NCBI GenBank assembly: GCA_025991245.1
Contig: BQMJ01000057.1
Span: forward strand, 62,001-126,000
Direction of reading: 5' to 3'
Origin: Galdieria partita
Taxonomy: Eukaryota > Rhodophyta > Bangiophyceae > Galdieriales > Galdieriaceae
Length of the DNA: 64,000 bases
Positions 1 to 10,724 of the stretch are shown here, in pieces. Under the pieces are notes generated by a model. It saw only the letters and a list, made by a program, of their open reading frames with translations. It searched no databases and was not told where the DNA came from. Made by a program: the position numbers and the translations under genes. Positions within the stretch are counted from its first letter, which is position 1; the number at the start of each line of letters is the position of its first letter.

Positions 1-2
1 AC

Positions 3-2204
3 TCATTCTGAAATCCATTTTCCTCGATTCATCATTCTATGAGGCCATCGATCTGAAAAGAAAAAAGTGGATGGCTCGGTTGTCTTGTCCAATTCATCCA
101 AAATAATCCAACACAATGAAGACGCTATTTGAGACTCAAACAAGCCAAGATTCCTGATAAGATACATTCCTCCAACCATACGAAAAAAGGTGGAAACAGA
201 ACCTGTCACTAGTTTCGCATGAAAGGAAAAATATAAAATCCACAAGATTACACTTGAAAGGACTCGTGAACTATATAAAGAATGGCCACGAATCCACTTC
301 TCCAATAAATCTTGAAACCATGAAATACGAGTAGCACTGTTGGGTTGATAACAAGAATAAATATTCCAAGCACAATACATAACAACCAACAGAGTCAATG
401 AGAACCCAATGATCATCGACATGTATTCATCTAAAGGAAAACTAGTTGACTATACAAGTTGAATACATCCAAAAGAAAATAATGCTGCAATCAACCAACC
501 TTGTATAGTAACCAACTTAGTTCAGATACTATGGATGACTGATCTCCCCAACGTTCCTGAAAGTGACTCCAATGGGTACAACTGAGACATTGTTTCAAAG
601 TTTCCTTAAGAATATGAAAATGTTGCTTTAAGAGCTGATAATAACGTTGACCAGTTCCCATCTTCTCTCTCTGATAGCTTGCTGCTTTCGCCAACTCCTC
701 CAATGCCCTTCCTAGTTGTTCACGATTACTAGGATCATAAGGACCCATCCAAAAGTTGTATATTTTGGAGGTTATTAAATCGCCAAGTTTACGGGAATCA
801 TAAAATTCCTTTGTAAAAGACTCTATATCCATTTGCTTTTCCAAACTTATTTGATTTTTGTCTATCCATGAAAGAATGAATCCATCTATGAGAACAGAAA
901 GTTTAACTGACTTTAGGTCTCTATAAATAGTTGAGTTGGTAACTATAGAAAACTTAAAACAATACTTACTTGTTTGTGCAACTTTCTACCCAACTGGTCA
1001 AATTCTTCCATATCGATTGATGACGACGACCACATACTCTTATCAAAGCAACCGTTCTATAGTCATTGAACAATCCACACACTCGCGAATCCACTTGAAC
1101 AACTTCTTCTTCCATATAAGCTTTCTCATCTTCTTCTCTTCTATTGTTGACCAAAGATAACGTTTCTTCCCTTCCTCCTACAAGTGGCCAAGGTTCCAAA
1201 TGAAAGCGAATCAAAAGTTCAGTTACCATTAAAATCAATTTGCTTTGAAATGACTCTTCTGCTTGGGTATCAAAACGAAAGTTTTCCATTAAGTCTATTA
1301 TGCAATGTATCCATTGCATTGAACTATAAACATGTTCCACATTTAACCCTTTCCAATCAAATAATTCCACAGGAAATGAATTTCCATATATAGAATTCAA
1401 GTAATCAACCCAATAGATGGATGTAGAGTCTTCACGTAGATATCTATTCGTAATATTCAAATGATGGAAAAAAAGGCACATAATCGTTTCCATCGCTCTT
1501 CTGGGAAGAATATAACCGACATTCATAGCTTCACGAAAGAAGCGAAATAATATAGGAGACTCCCCTCCTCCTCCATGTAATATTCTTCTTACAAGGCAAT
1601 TAGCTAAAATATATTGTTCTTTGGGAAAGAGAATTTCGTCCTTCATATTACAGCAAGTTCCTACATCTTGACGAGATTGTGATAAATAGTCAGTACATAC
1701 AACAATATTTGTATCTTGTCTATTCATATCGTTTTCCGCAATGGACCTTATTTTGGGATCCCTTACTTGATATATCATCAGGCAAAACTTCCAAGGAGCT
1801 ACTGATTGAAACCAAGCTCGGTCAATCACCTCATAAAATTTGTTGGCTAGTTGAAATGTGTCCAATTCGCTCAATATTTGTTCTGTACTTTCCATAGTCA
1901 CTTGGCTAACGTCCAAGTCTGCTTCCTTTGGGGGTAGCTTTCCTTCAAAAGCTCCTTGTTCCGCTTGACAAGTAGAATTCCCAAACTCTTCCAAGTCAGG
2001 TAATACATTCTTCAGTATACTTCCGAGATTCTCATCCAATAAACCATCCCAATTAGAAATAAAGTCTCCAACCTTGAGCAAGTCTTCTTCATAATAGGCG
2101 TCACTGGGCTCCATGCCACCTCCCGCACTGGACGAAGGAGTCGAACGTTGTTTGTTGGTTTCATAGTAGAGTGGATGTTTAACTTCCTGTTTCCATTTAT
2201 CCAT
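3..2204 (-). CDS. Unknown protein with C-terminal membrane segments
   Basis: I do not recognise this protein. The first exon runs from the ATG at 2204 down to about 970, where a GTAAGTATT donor follows. The coding sequence appears to resume near 920 after a roughly 49-nt intron, continues to about 500, and ends after another intron with an exon whose stop is at 3-5. The N-terminal 400 residues are soluble and acidic with short hydrophobic helices and no motif I can name. The last exon carries a strong hydrophobic segment (starting MSMIIGFSLTLLVV) and a second moderately hydrophobic stretch, so the C-terminus is probably membrane anchored. Its start lies 81 bp from the divergent mL41 start. 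Splice sites of the second intron are uncertain, and treating all three exons as one gene is inference. Confidence 0.5.
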
Positions 2205-2285
2205 TTCACGACTCTTTCAACGAGGAGGAAAGGCAGTTTGCTGCTCAATGACTCATTTTTGGCAATTGTTGAGAGTGGGTGTGGG

Positions 2286-2636
2286 ATGTTACGCGGTGTC
2301 TTTCAGCTCGTTACCGGAGTAACTCGAGGTTTAGGAGGTAGAAAAGTTCGCAGAAGATTCCCAGACGTAGATGAGAAACATCCAAAAGGTAAATTTTTTC
2401 AAGAATCCAAGCAGAAAAGGTTCGGAGCACGTACGAGAAGATCTGGTTTCCTCATGCAGTGGAGTAAAGTGCCGAATATTGTGGTTCCAGATTTAAGAGA
2501 CTTTGAGTTGAAACCTTATGTCTCGGAAAAAGCAGCCAAAGTATTTACCCCTCCTTTGGATAGTTCGACTGCAAAAATAACGGAAAGGGTAAGTAACTGT
2601 GTTGTCTTGACGGGTTGTCGTTTGGAAAACGGATGA
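2286..2636 (+). CDS. MRPL41: Mitochondrial ribosomal protein mL41
   Basis: This looks like the mitochondrial large-subunit ribosomal protein mL41. The diagnostic stretch is VVPDLRDFELKPYVS, matching the family's VPDLxxFxLKPYVS core at about residues 70-84. It is preceded by a basic region (RRFPDVDEKHPKGK, KRFGARTRRSGF) typical of the family's rRNA-binding N-terminus. I start at the ATG at 2286, because upstream in-frame residues overlap the divergent gene's start and add only hydrophobic sequence. The open frame ends at 2636, about 116 residues, slightly shorter than the animal protein. A GTAAGT donor sits at 2589, and splicing to an AG near 2692 would place a TGA directly at the junction. 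Either version gives almost the same protein. Confidence 0.75.
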   Translation: MLRGVFQLVTGVTRGLGGRKVRRRFPDVDEKHPKGKFFQESKQKRFGARTRRSGFLMQWSKVPNIVVPDLRDFELKPYVSEKAAKVFTPPLDSSTAKITERVSNCVVLTGCRLENG

Positions 2637-2794
2637 TGGGTTATATAACCACGTTTGTTGTGGTCTTCTTACCCCTTATGATCGCACAAGTGATTCTTTT
2701 CTATTTTCTGATATTTATTACCATATTCAGTTGTTATATCTATGTGTTATATCTCACCCAAGTTTGTATAGGTAACCGGTGATTCGACAATCGT

Positions 2795-3376
2795 TCATTC
2801 CAGTTGATAATATACAAGTCTGTTGCCTGCATTGACAGCCATTGATGGTACTCGATATGCACGATACAGTTCTCGTTGAATGCTGGCTGTGTTTTGTTCT
2901 ATATGTAGATACAAGTTTTGAGTCTTGGAGATGCTCTCTGTAGTCTCTAGGAAAGAAGAAGCAGCTAGACCCTATTGAATTGTTTCAAAACAACGTAAAA
3001 TAGTTTGTAGTTCTTTTGGTTCCTAATGCAATTGGAAAGCACAACATTGTCCCACTCAAAGATTTCCACACAATGGAGAGCTGAAACAGAAAAGTATTTG
3101 TCATAACATCAACTTGAAGAATCTGATCCCTGAAACAGTTGTTCCAATTGTGTATATATATATAGAATAGCCGATGGTTCTTTCTTATGATGAGGATATG
3201 CACATGACAAGTTTCTAAACTTTCTCCAATCGACTCCTTTTAATGCTTTCACAGATAAATGTAGAGTTTCAACTTTCTATTACTTTGGAATATAAACTAT
3301 AATAGACTATTGAAAAACAACACAATGATGCTCCTATTATTCTAGAATAAAATGGCTGACTTGCGCTATTACCCAT
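2795..3376 (-). CDS. Small N-myristoylation-type protein, BORCS5-like (tentative)
   Basis: I assembled this from short exons; no single frame covers it. The ATG at 3374-3376 opens MGNSASQPFYS, a classic N-myristoylation start (Met-Gly, then Ser at position 6). A possible intron leads to an exon reading ...VDWRKFRNLSCAY...EPSAILYIYTQLEQLF, then ...LHCVEIFEWDNVVL and KNYKLFYVVLKQFNR. The last exon (about 2968 to the stop at 2795) reads ETTESISKTQNLYLHIEQ and ends NAGNRLVYYQLE. The myristoylated start, an LLKG-like element, a Cys-x-Glu...Asp-Asn block and a terminal amphipathic helix recall BORC subunit 5 (myrlysin). Similarity is only by pattern, and at least two splice junctions, one intron being only about 33 nt, are guesses. 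Confidence 0.35.
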
Positions 3377-3516
3377 GCCTACAAGTTGCCAAATTACTAT
3401 CCCTTGTTTCAAACAACCTTGGTCAGTCATAAAAGTCGATCCAAAATTAGAAGAGAGTACGGTGGACTAGCGCAAACAAGAGAAAAACCTGTCTTCTCTC
3501 GTTCCCAATAAATAAT

Positions 3517-3914
3517 TTACCTCGTCAACTTTAAATATTTTTCTAGATCAAGCAGTCGCCTAACAAATATAGTCAAAACTTGTTGTGAGGTGATAAGAAC
3601 AAAAACCTACTTTCGACCTTCTGCTAGCAAAAAGGCAATATGATCATCGCGTGTTTCCAACGAGTGTTTTTGAAACTCCGACCTTATGCAATCTCTCAAT
3701 TCCTGTCGAAACGACTAGGAGGGGCATTAGACTGTCAACGGAAAGCACTTTGAAGAACCCGTCCTACTGATGGAGCAAGTTTCACCAGACGGAGAAATTC
3801 ACTTGAGGTTTTTCAAAATGACATCTTCTCTATCTTCTATCCTTACCGATATTGTTGACGCACTTGAGACTTGCGAATAAATGTTCTCAATCCTGGACTC
3901 GAGATCACCGACAT
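3517..3914 (-). CDS. LYRM2: LYR-motif protein, LYRM2-like
   Basis: A four-exon gene whose exons are too short to stand out as open frames: 3847-3914, 3768-3801, 3611-3714 and 3517-3559. All junctions use GT-AG and the frame is kept throughout, giving 82 residues and a TAA stop at 3517. The protein starts MSVISSPGLRTFIRKSQV, then VRQQYREFLRLVK (the LYR-type tripeptide region), RDCIRSEFQKH and ends LLDLEKYLKLTR. LYRM2 is 88 residues in humans with the same order (LKQFVRRQQV, LYRRIL, REEFRRN, LKELEK). LYRM2 is a small mitochondrial matrix protein linked to complex I biogenesis, and the LYR family binds acyl-ACP. It lies divergent from the R2 gene with 159 bp between starts. Confidence 0.8.
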
Positions 3915-4073
3915 TGCCCAATATATATATGCACAAGGAAATCAAAAACCTTTGCACACTAGGAAAATGTTGGTTGACTATTCACAAAGAATGATATCAT
4001 CTGACATGTTTTCATGATTATTTAACAAGTAATTACTTGCAACCTTTTATTCAACTGTGATATTCATCCAAGA

Positions 4074-5584
4074 ATGTCTGTGAAGAACATTTCTGCATTG
4101 AGAATTGCGGATCGATTTTCGTGGATGGCAACGACCTTATCCACGTCTCCTTCTTATCCTACCCAAAAGTGGTTCTCTACAACCAACGAAACTTGTGTAG
4201 ATTGCAGTTTGGAGTCTGATGACGATTCGAATATGTTCTATGATGGTATTTCGGGATTCTCTACTGAAGGACGTCTTTCTTCTGCTTCCCTGTCCTTTTG
4301 TAGTAAAGAAGCTTCACCTGCCATTCGTAAAAACTGGACTATACAGAAATTAGGAATTACTAGTGAAATAATAGGAACCGATGAACAATACAGTACATTG
4401 GAAAGTGAATTGGAATATTCAAGAGAATTGGTGAATGATGGTTTGTCTTGTTCAGCCATGAACCCTACTAGTAGCAACTCCCATCCTGAGAGCCATTCGG
4501 TGAAAGGTGACAGTTGTGTTTGCAAAGATTCGAAGGAACACGATGTATCCCGTTCAGACCCTTCGGTTTGCGAACCTTTGTTATTGGAAGACACCAGTCG
4601 TTTTGTTTTGTTTCCAATAAGATATAGACAAATATGGGAATTGTATAAACGTGCGGAAGCTAGTTTCTGGACTGTTGAAGAAGTTGATTTATCACAAGAT
4701 CTGCGGGACTGGAATTCTCTCCAGTCGTCAGAGCAACACTTCATATCCCATGTTTTGGCATTTTTTGCAGCTTCTGATGGCATCGTCAATGAAAACTTGG
4801 CAGCTCGTTTTAGTACAGAAGTGCAAGTTCCAGAGGCACGTTGTTTCTATGGGTTTCAAATGGCTATGGAAAATGTGCATTCGGAGATGTACGCGTTACT
4901 TATCGACACGTATATTCGAGATATAGGAGAAAAGCGCCGTTTATTTTTGGCTATCGACAATCTTGCTTGTGTGAAAAAGAAAGCGGATTGGTCATTGAGA
5001 TGGATTCGGTGTTCCAACAGTTTTGCTGAGCGTCTCGTCGCGTTTGCAGCAGTTGAAGGGATATTCTTTTCTGGTTCATTTTGTTCCATATTTTGGTTAA
5101 AGAAACGGGGTTTGATGCCTGGTCTTACTTTTTCGAATGAATTGATATCACGAGATGAAGGCCTGCACTGTGAATTTGCTTGTCTTTTGTATAGTCTTCT
5201 TCAGCACCCTTTGTCGCAAGTAAGTAATGCATTTTTATTGTGAAGAGATTATATCTATTCTCTATATATGAGGAACGTGTGACAGAGATCATAGTCGATG
5301 CAGTGGATCATGAAAAGGAATTTATTTTAGATGCGTTACCCGTAGCTTTGATAGGGATGAACGCGGATTTAATGTCAAAGTACATAGAATACTGTGCTGA
5401 TCGATTATTGCAGGCTTTAGGTTATTCATCATACTATCAAGTGTCCAATCCGTTCGATTGGATGGAGTTGATATCGCTACAAGGGAAAACCAATTTTTTT
5501 GAAAGAAGAGTAGGAGAATATCAGATGGCAGGAGTCATGGCTAGGAAGGAAGATCAAGTTTTTCGTACAGATCTGGACTTTTAA
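4074..5584 (+). CDS. RNR2: Ribonucleotide reductase small subunit R2
   Basis: The class Ia ribonucleotide reductase small subunit supplies the tyrosyl radical used to make deoxyribonucleotides. Exons are 4074-5219 and 5273-5584, separated by a 53-nt GTAAGT intron. The core starts near residue 165 ([18 protein letters not shown]). Family hallmarks follow: the iron-ligand and radical-tyrosine block [38 protein letters not shown], and [15 protein letters not shown]. The C-terminal tail VFRTDLDF corresponds to the FTLDADF peptide that docks on R1. All metal ligands I can check are present. The first roughly 160 residues are a Ser-rich, acidic extension not found in typical R2 (about 390 aa). It could be regulatory or a poorly conserved targeting region. 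Confidence 0.93.
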
Positions 5585-5746
5585 TAAATATATGAAAATT
5601 TTCTTAAGAAGTCTCTAGAAGGCATCGCCTTTTCAAGAGGGCCGATGACCATCTTCTCTCTGCGGGGAAAATAGAGGAGTGGGGGAGTATTGGGTCGTCT
5701 TGTCCTGTGAAGGAGTGTGGCGCGCCAAGTTTCTGCAAGTAGCAAC

Positions 5747-6474
5747 ATGAGGTGAGTGTTTTGAATATCAAAGGATAATGGAGTGATTCTAGATACCTAG
5801 TCATACGCCGGACTTTTATTGGGCACAACGCAAGGATAAACTGTTTCTTACCATCGATGTTCCCAACGTCGACAAGAACCAAGCACAAATTCATCTTACG
5901 GACCAAGGAAAACTCAGTTTCAAGGGCAAAGGAGGAGAGCTACACGAAAAAGCTGACTATGAACTCGACTTGGAACTTTTGCACCCCATCAAGGCAGAGG
6001 TGAGTACCTGGGATATCTTGCGTCCCTTGAGTTTTAAAGTGATTGGGGGAACAGGAATCAAAGTATCACATAACAGCTAGAAATATACAGTTTGTTATTA
6101 TGAAGAAGGAATCGGGATCTTATTGGGAAAGGTTGTTGAAGCAACCGGGGAAGAACATCCATTGCAAAGTGGACTGGGAACATTGGAAGGATGAGGACTC
6201 GGAAGATGAATTCGACTTTGGTAAGAACAAAAAATAGTCCATTGAAGTATATCATTCTAAAAGTAAAGGTTCTGCGTGGGATTCCAAGGATATGGCCGAT
6301 TTTGATTTTGGTTCAGATAAGGAAAGCAGTAGTGACGAAGGTAGTACTAGTTGTTGATGATGTAAGGAATCTGAATGAATGATAATAGGGAGTATAGAAG
6401 ATGATATGGAACAAGATGGTTCAACGATGAAAGACGCGAGCCAAAATGAAAACAATCACGAGATTCATTCCTAG
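5747..6474 (+). CDS. p23/Sba1 family HSP90 co-chaperone
   Basis: A CS-domain co-chaperone of HSP90. Five exons can be placed: 5747-5751 (only ATGAG), 5801-5999, 6055-6220, 6269-6340 and 6389-6474, with introns of about 48-55 nt. The spliced protein starts MSHTPDFYWAQRKDKLFL, the usual p23 opening. It carries the CS beta-sandwich with LHPIKAE and HITARNIQFVIMKKE, and then the p23 signature SYWERLL..KVDWEHWKDED. The tail is acidic and Ser/Gly-rich (repeated FDFG, then DEGSIEDDMEQDG), as in other p23 proteins, which stabilise the closed ATP-bound HSP90. The 5-nt first coding exon is striking but typical of this gene-dense genome. Without the fifth exon the frame would stop at 6355. Confidence 0.85.
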
Positions 6475-6478
6475 ATGC

Positions 6479-6560
6479 GATATATATAGATATATATATA
6501 TTTGGACATATATCTCCTATAGATATATAAATATATGTGTGTGTTTGTGTGTTTGTTGTG
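6479..6560. repeat. AT- and GT-rich low-complexity tract
   Basis: Runs of TA dinucleotides (TATATAGATATATATATATT) are followed by a GTGTGTTTGTGTG stretch just past the p23 stop. It probably lies in the 3' untranslated or terminator region between convergent p23 and LHCR. Confidence 0.7.
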
Positions 6561-6651
6561 TTGAGAGTATTCCGCGTTCTAATCTATCTGGAGAACAATA
6601 AAATCAACGAAGACAGTTTATAGCAACCCCAACGTAAAATAGACTCAAGTC

Positions 6652-7418
6652 TTACGAAACAGGTAAAGAACGGAAATGAGTCAATTGTTCAACCACACCC
6701 TGATGAGTTAATAACATATGATGAATAAAACCTCCCACTGCCAACATAGCCAAACGACCATTTTTGATTTCCGCTACTTGATATCTTGCTCGAGCTTGTG
6801 GATCCTTTCCAAGGCCCAATGGGTCAAAACCTGACAATAAATGGAGACCATTCACAAAGACATTGAATATGACTTACCGAAATCGCCTGGCTTTCGATTA
6901 GGATCAGAAAACATATCCAAAGGAGTCATTTTGCCCTTATTCATCACAAACTCTAATAACCCAATGAATAGAAAAATTTGCCATAGACCTCCACTAGGAA
7001 CTTGAAATAGAGCATCAATAGCAACTTTGTTAGAGAACACTTGACCCGGTAAGTGAACAAATTCTTGAACAATGAAACCCACAGCAGCCAACATGCAGAT
7101 ACGACCATGCTTGATTTCTGACTCTCTCAACCACTGAATATCCAACAAGTCGGATATGTACAATGGATCGAAACTATATGTATTGACTCATCAATAAAAA
7201 CACAAAACAAGAAAAATCCCTTCTCACCCCACATCGCCAGGTGCAGTCCCATCCAGATTCTTAGGTCTCTCAAGAAAAGGAACAGAAGGAGATTGATTAC
7301 TTGCGCTTGCTACTAGAGTTTGAAAAGCATGGGGTGCACATAGAAAACGGCGAGATAATGAAACTTGTAGAGTGCTTCTTACTTTCCAACTAGGATAATG
7401 AGGAACAAAGGCCAACAT
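6652..7418 (-). CDS. Light-harvesting chlorophyll-binding protein, red-lineage LHCR type
   Basis: A nuclear-encoded light-harvesting antenna protein, most likely of the red algal photosystem I LHCR group. Exons are 7228-7418, 6878-7173 and 6652-6830. The start at 7418 gives an N-terminal plastid transit region rich in Ser, Arg and Ala ([16 protein letters not shown]...). The mature part opens with [15 protein letters not shown], typical of LHC proteins. The first chlorophyll-binding helix [17 protein letters not shown] and the third helix [17 protein letters not shown] contain the paired Glu and Arg ligands. A middle hydrophobic helix ([13 protein letters not shown]) lies between them. Length, about 220 residues, is normal. 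The subfamily call is inference from the organism context. Confidence 0.88.
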
Positions 7419-7495
7419 GACAAGAATCTCAATAATCTCCTCAATGAATGAACACCACAAAGGATTTCGTTTTGAAAAGTGGATTTTATTGATGC

Positions 7496-8584
7496 TTATT
7501 CTGATCGAAATGGACGTGGTAATACTTCATTTTGGACAACAGAATGTACATACAAAGCATCTGGTGGATGATCTCGTTCTCCTTCTTCAAAAGTATAGGA
7601 CGAAGCTATAGCCAATTGACTTCCATCTGAACTAAAACTTAAAGACGAAATACTGGAAGGAAAAGAACGCAATTGACATATTCTCTTCTTAGAATCTCCA
7701 TCCCATATATTCACAACCCCATCACCTCCTCCAGTAGCAAAAGTTCCATAAACAGGATGAAAACATATCACGTTGACAGGAAATACCAAGTCTGCTCCAT
7801 CTGGAGCTGCAGCAGACTGGCGGTGACACTTGAAAGAGAAACTAGCAGGTGAATGCGCTTCCGATTCAGTCGACTCTAAGGGAAAAGGTTGAATGGCTAC
7901 TCGTCCTTCCGTAGACCCTATTGCAAAACGAGTTGCGTCTGGTGAACAAGCTATGGAGCGTATTTGTTGACGAATGGGTGACTCTTGAATATTCCAGGGC
8001 TGGTGCATCTTGCGTATATCCCAAAACTCAAGTTTGCGTTTACTCGACCCAACTATACAAGTATTCTGATATAGTGACAAGGCAAACGCCTTTCCAGATA
8101 GACTCGCTGAAAACTTGCTTCTAGATGAATTGTCACGAATATCCCAACCTTGAATAGAAGAATCCCAACCAGCTGTCACTACACTTGTAATAGTTTCACT
8201 ATATGCCACACAGCGAACTCCAGCAGCGTGTTGTCCAACCAACTGGCCTTCCGTAGGTAAAGTCTAAATATCCAATTGACAACATCGGTCCAAAAACAAG
8301 ATTCTACATACCGACTGCATAGAATATAACAAAACTTGCCCTAAACTATTTCCAGCAGCTACGTGGCTTTCGTCTATCCAAGTACAGTCCAGCAAAGGTG
8401 GGTTTTCGTTGGCTTTACCAAACTCTATACGCAAAGTTCCATTGACAGAATCGTATACGGACAAACTACCAGCCCAAGAAGACGCAAGAATAAAATACGA
8501 AGCAGAGTTGGTTCCAAAACAAACTTTGGTGATTCCATCAAGTGGTGGAGGATAAAGTTCAAGTTCCTTGGGTGGCGATTCCAT
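7496..8584 (-). CDS. BUB3: BUB3 mitotic checkpoint WD40 protein
   Basis: A WD40 beta-propeller protein of the spindle checkpoint, binding MELT repeats at kinetochores through BUB1/BUBR1. Exons are 8312-8584 and 7496-8263. The start is the ATG at 8584 (MESPPKELELYPPP); an upstream in-frame TTG is not needed. Repeat-like blocks include TAGWDSSIQGWDIR, GSSKRKLEFWDIRK, FAIGSTEGRVAIQ and FATGGGDGVVNIWDGDSKKR. The last is the BUB3/RAE1 signature, as is the C-terminal AIASSYTFEEGERDHPPDAL. BUB3 is preferred over RAE1 because of the GxxKRxLExWDIR and HPPDAL patterns. Only 26 bp separate its start codon from that of divergent ALG2. Confidence 0.85.
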
Positions 8585-8610
8585 TCCACAATTCAATAAG
8601 CCAACTTTGG

Positions 8611-9908
8611 ATGAAGCAACACAAAGTGGTCTTCATACACCCTGACTTGGGCATTGGAGGAGCAGAAAGATGGGTTGTCGACGCTGCTATGGCAGTTTTG
8701 CAAAAGGGTTATGATGTTAAGATATATACTGCGTCTTGGGATCCTAACAGGTGCTTCCCTGAAACCAAAGATGGCACTTTAAAGATAGTAAAACCTCCTT
8801 TTATGGGGATTCCAAGAACTATTTTTGGAAAGTTTCAAGCAATATGTGCCCTTGTGAGATGTTTTCTATTGACAATCTATATGTTATTCGTCGAACAAAC
8901 ACCCGACGTTGTTATAGTCGATGCGGTCTCCTCTCCTCTCGTGTTATTAAGTTGGTTTGGTATTCCTTCTTTGTTTTATTGCCACTTTCCAGATTTGTTG
9001 CTTGCAAAAAGAGAAAACAGAAGTTATGTATATTACTGCTATCGAAGGTGGATGGATAAGTTGGAGGAATATACATTATCCTTGGCAAAGAGGATTGTAG
9101 TCAACAGTCACTTTACAGCACAAGTGTTTCAAAACACATTTCCTGAACTAGCCAAGAAAAGTACTATTTCCGTACTATATCCATCCATTGCTATGAAGAC
9201 CCATGATATTGTACAACTGGACAATCTACCTTCTAAAACTATAATATCGTTGAATCGCTATGAAACTAAGAAGCATGTGGATTTATTGATCCACGCCGTA
9301 GCATATATGCGTGATGCACAATGGTTAACTAAAGATCAATGGGCTGATCTGTTGGTAGTAATAGCAGGTGGCTATGATACTCGTGTTCATGAAAATGTCG
9401 CATGTTTGCACAACTTACAATCTTTGGTGCAACAGCTAGATTTGACCAATAAGGTTGACTTTTTGCTCAATATTTCTGATGAAGAAAGACAGTCTTTGCT
9501 GTCATCTTGTAAAGTAGTGGTTTATACACCCATTGATGAGCACTTTGGTATCGTTCCTTTAGAAGCTATGGCAATGAAGAAACCGGTGGTTGCGCATAAC
9601 AGTGGCGGACCAAAGGAAACGATCGTTGACGGTGAAACAGGTTTGCTTTGCCAAGACTCGCCTGAGGTAGGCTACATTCTTTGATACAATCAGTTGTTTC
9701 ACACATTCACCAACAGGACTTTGCTCGTGCTATCGTAAAGTTGCTACTTGATGAAAAATGGGCTCAAAAAATGGGAGAAGAAGGTTTTCTTAGAGTCAAG
9801 CAGCGTTTCTCTAGAGAAGCTTTGGCTCACCAACTAGATGATATATTGTCAGAGCTAAAAACAAGCAAGGACACTATAGATGTGGATAAGAAAAGCAAAA
9901 CACAATAG
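8611..9908 (+). CDS. ALG2: ALG2 alpha-1,3/1,6-mannosyltransferase
   Basis: A GT4-family mannosyltransferase that adds the second and third mannoses to the dolichol-linked oligosaccharide on the cytosolic face of the ER, in N-glycan assembly. Exons are 8611-9666 and 9717-9908. The N-terminus KVVFIHPDLGIGGAERWVVD is the classic ALG2 opening. YCHFPDLLLA, IISLNRYETKKH (the GT4 nucleotide-sugar motif region), VVYTPIDEHFGIVPLEAMA (EX7E motif) and NSGGPKETIVDGETG all match. The donor-site motif and Glu residues appear intact. A hydrophobic segment near residues 75-100 probably anchors the protein to the ER. It converges with PRA1, and the two stop codons lie 18 bp apart. Confidence 0.92.
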
Positions 9909-9926
9909 CAACACAACATATTGAGT

Positions 9927-10632
9927 TTATACAACTGTAGGTGTATATGCCGTTTCGAAATCTGCCTCACCAGGAGGCTTCCGAAAAGTGGCGTGAATAA
10001 AGGCAATGAGAGCAACTACTGCCACTAAAGAAGTAAAGGTAGCACCAGCCCCTGTAAGTCCTAAAAGCAACAGAGAAAAGACTAATAGGAAAATAGATTT
10101 GGCTCGATTATCCAGTTGCAAACTTCCAAGAACGAGAGCGTCTGGGTGAAGAACAAACAAATACAAATATGCAGCAAATATCGTTATGAGACCTAAAATA
10201 GCAAAGGGGCTCACAAGGCTGAGTAATATGAGTGACCACGAAGTAAAGAACAAAAAGCAACACATACACAGTTATCCCACTCAAGACCAAAAGTATCACA
10301 GCATAGTTGTGTCCATAGTGTGTCAAATTCTGTTGTAGCCTATCTTTCAACTCCGAAAAAGGAGGCAGGTTCATCTTCGAGTTTGGTTATTCTTGTTTGT
10401 GTCAAATAAAACCAAGTTGGAGACAAACCTGTGAGGTGTTGAGAAACTCATTCCAAGGTTGGGAGTTGCTCCACACTTGGAAAAGTCGCTCTCGAATTTC
10501 TGCCGCTGTAGGAAGTCTATCACTAAAAAAGTTCATGACAGGGTTCCTTGGGTTCTCGGAACCTGAAACAACATTCGTAGAGCTGTTGTTTTCTTCGGGA
10601 GTGGAAGAGGATCTTGCTACAAAATCAGTCAT
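9927..10632 (-). CDS. PRA1 family protein (prenylated Rab acceptor)
   Basis: A four-helix membrane protein of the PRA1/Yip3 family that acts in ER-Golgi vesicle traffic by handling prenylated Rab GTPases. It is spread over at least three exons. The first (from the ATG at 10632 to about 10440) ends QPWNEFLNTSQ, the RPWxEFLD-type motif. The second holds DRLQQNLTHYGHNYAVILL, corresponding to the family's RxxxNLxYFxxNY. The third carries LVSPFAILGLITIFAAYLYL, and then LLGLTGAGATFTSLVAV followed by the family signature HATFRKP. The C-terminus is FETAYTPTVV. Exact inner splice sites (near 10375-10440 and 10218-10262) were judged from GT/AG and frame continuity. Confidence 0.85.
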
Positions 10633-10724
10633 CCGTGTCCAATATTGAAGAAATGGCGCAAAGTGGGTAAGGCTAGCATTTTTCTTTGGGACGATGAGAA
10701 CATTAGAAAATACTCAACACTTGT

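Noticed and set aside
4238-4789. 183-residue minus-strand open frame
   Set aside because: Antisense to the R2 gene and without any recognisable motif or intron logic.
6479-6560. TA/GT tract as a possible mobile-element end or origin
   Set aside because: Simple low-complexity sequence in an intergenic region; no flanking duplications or terminal repeats.
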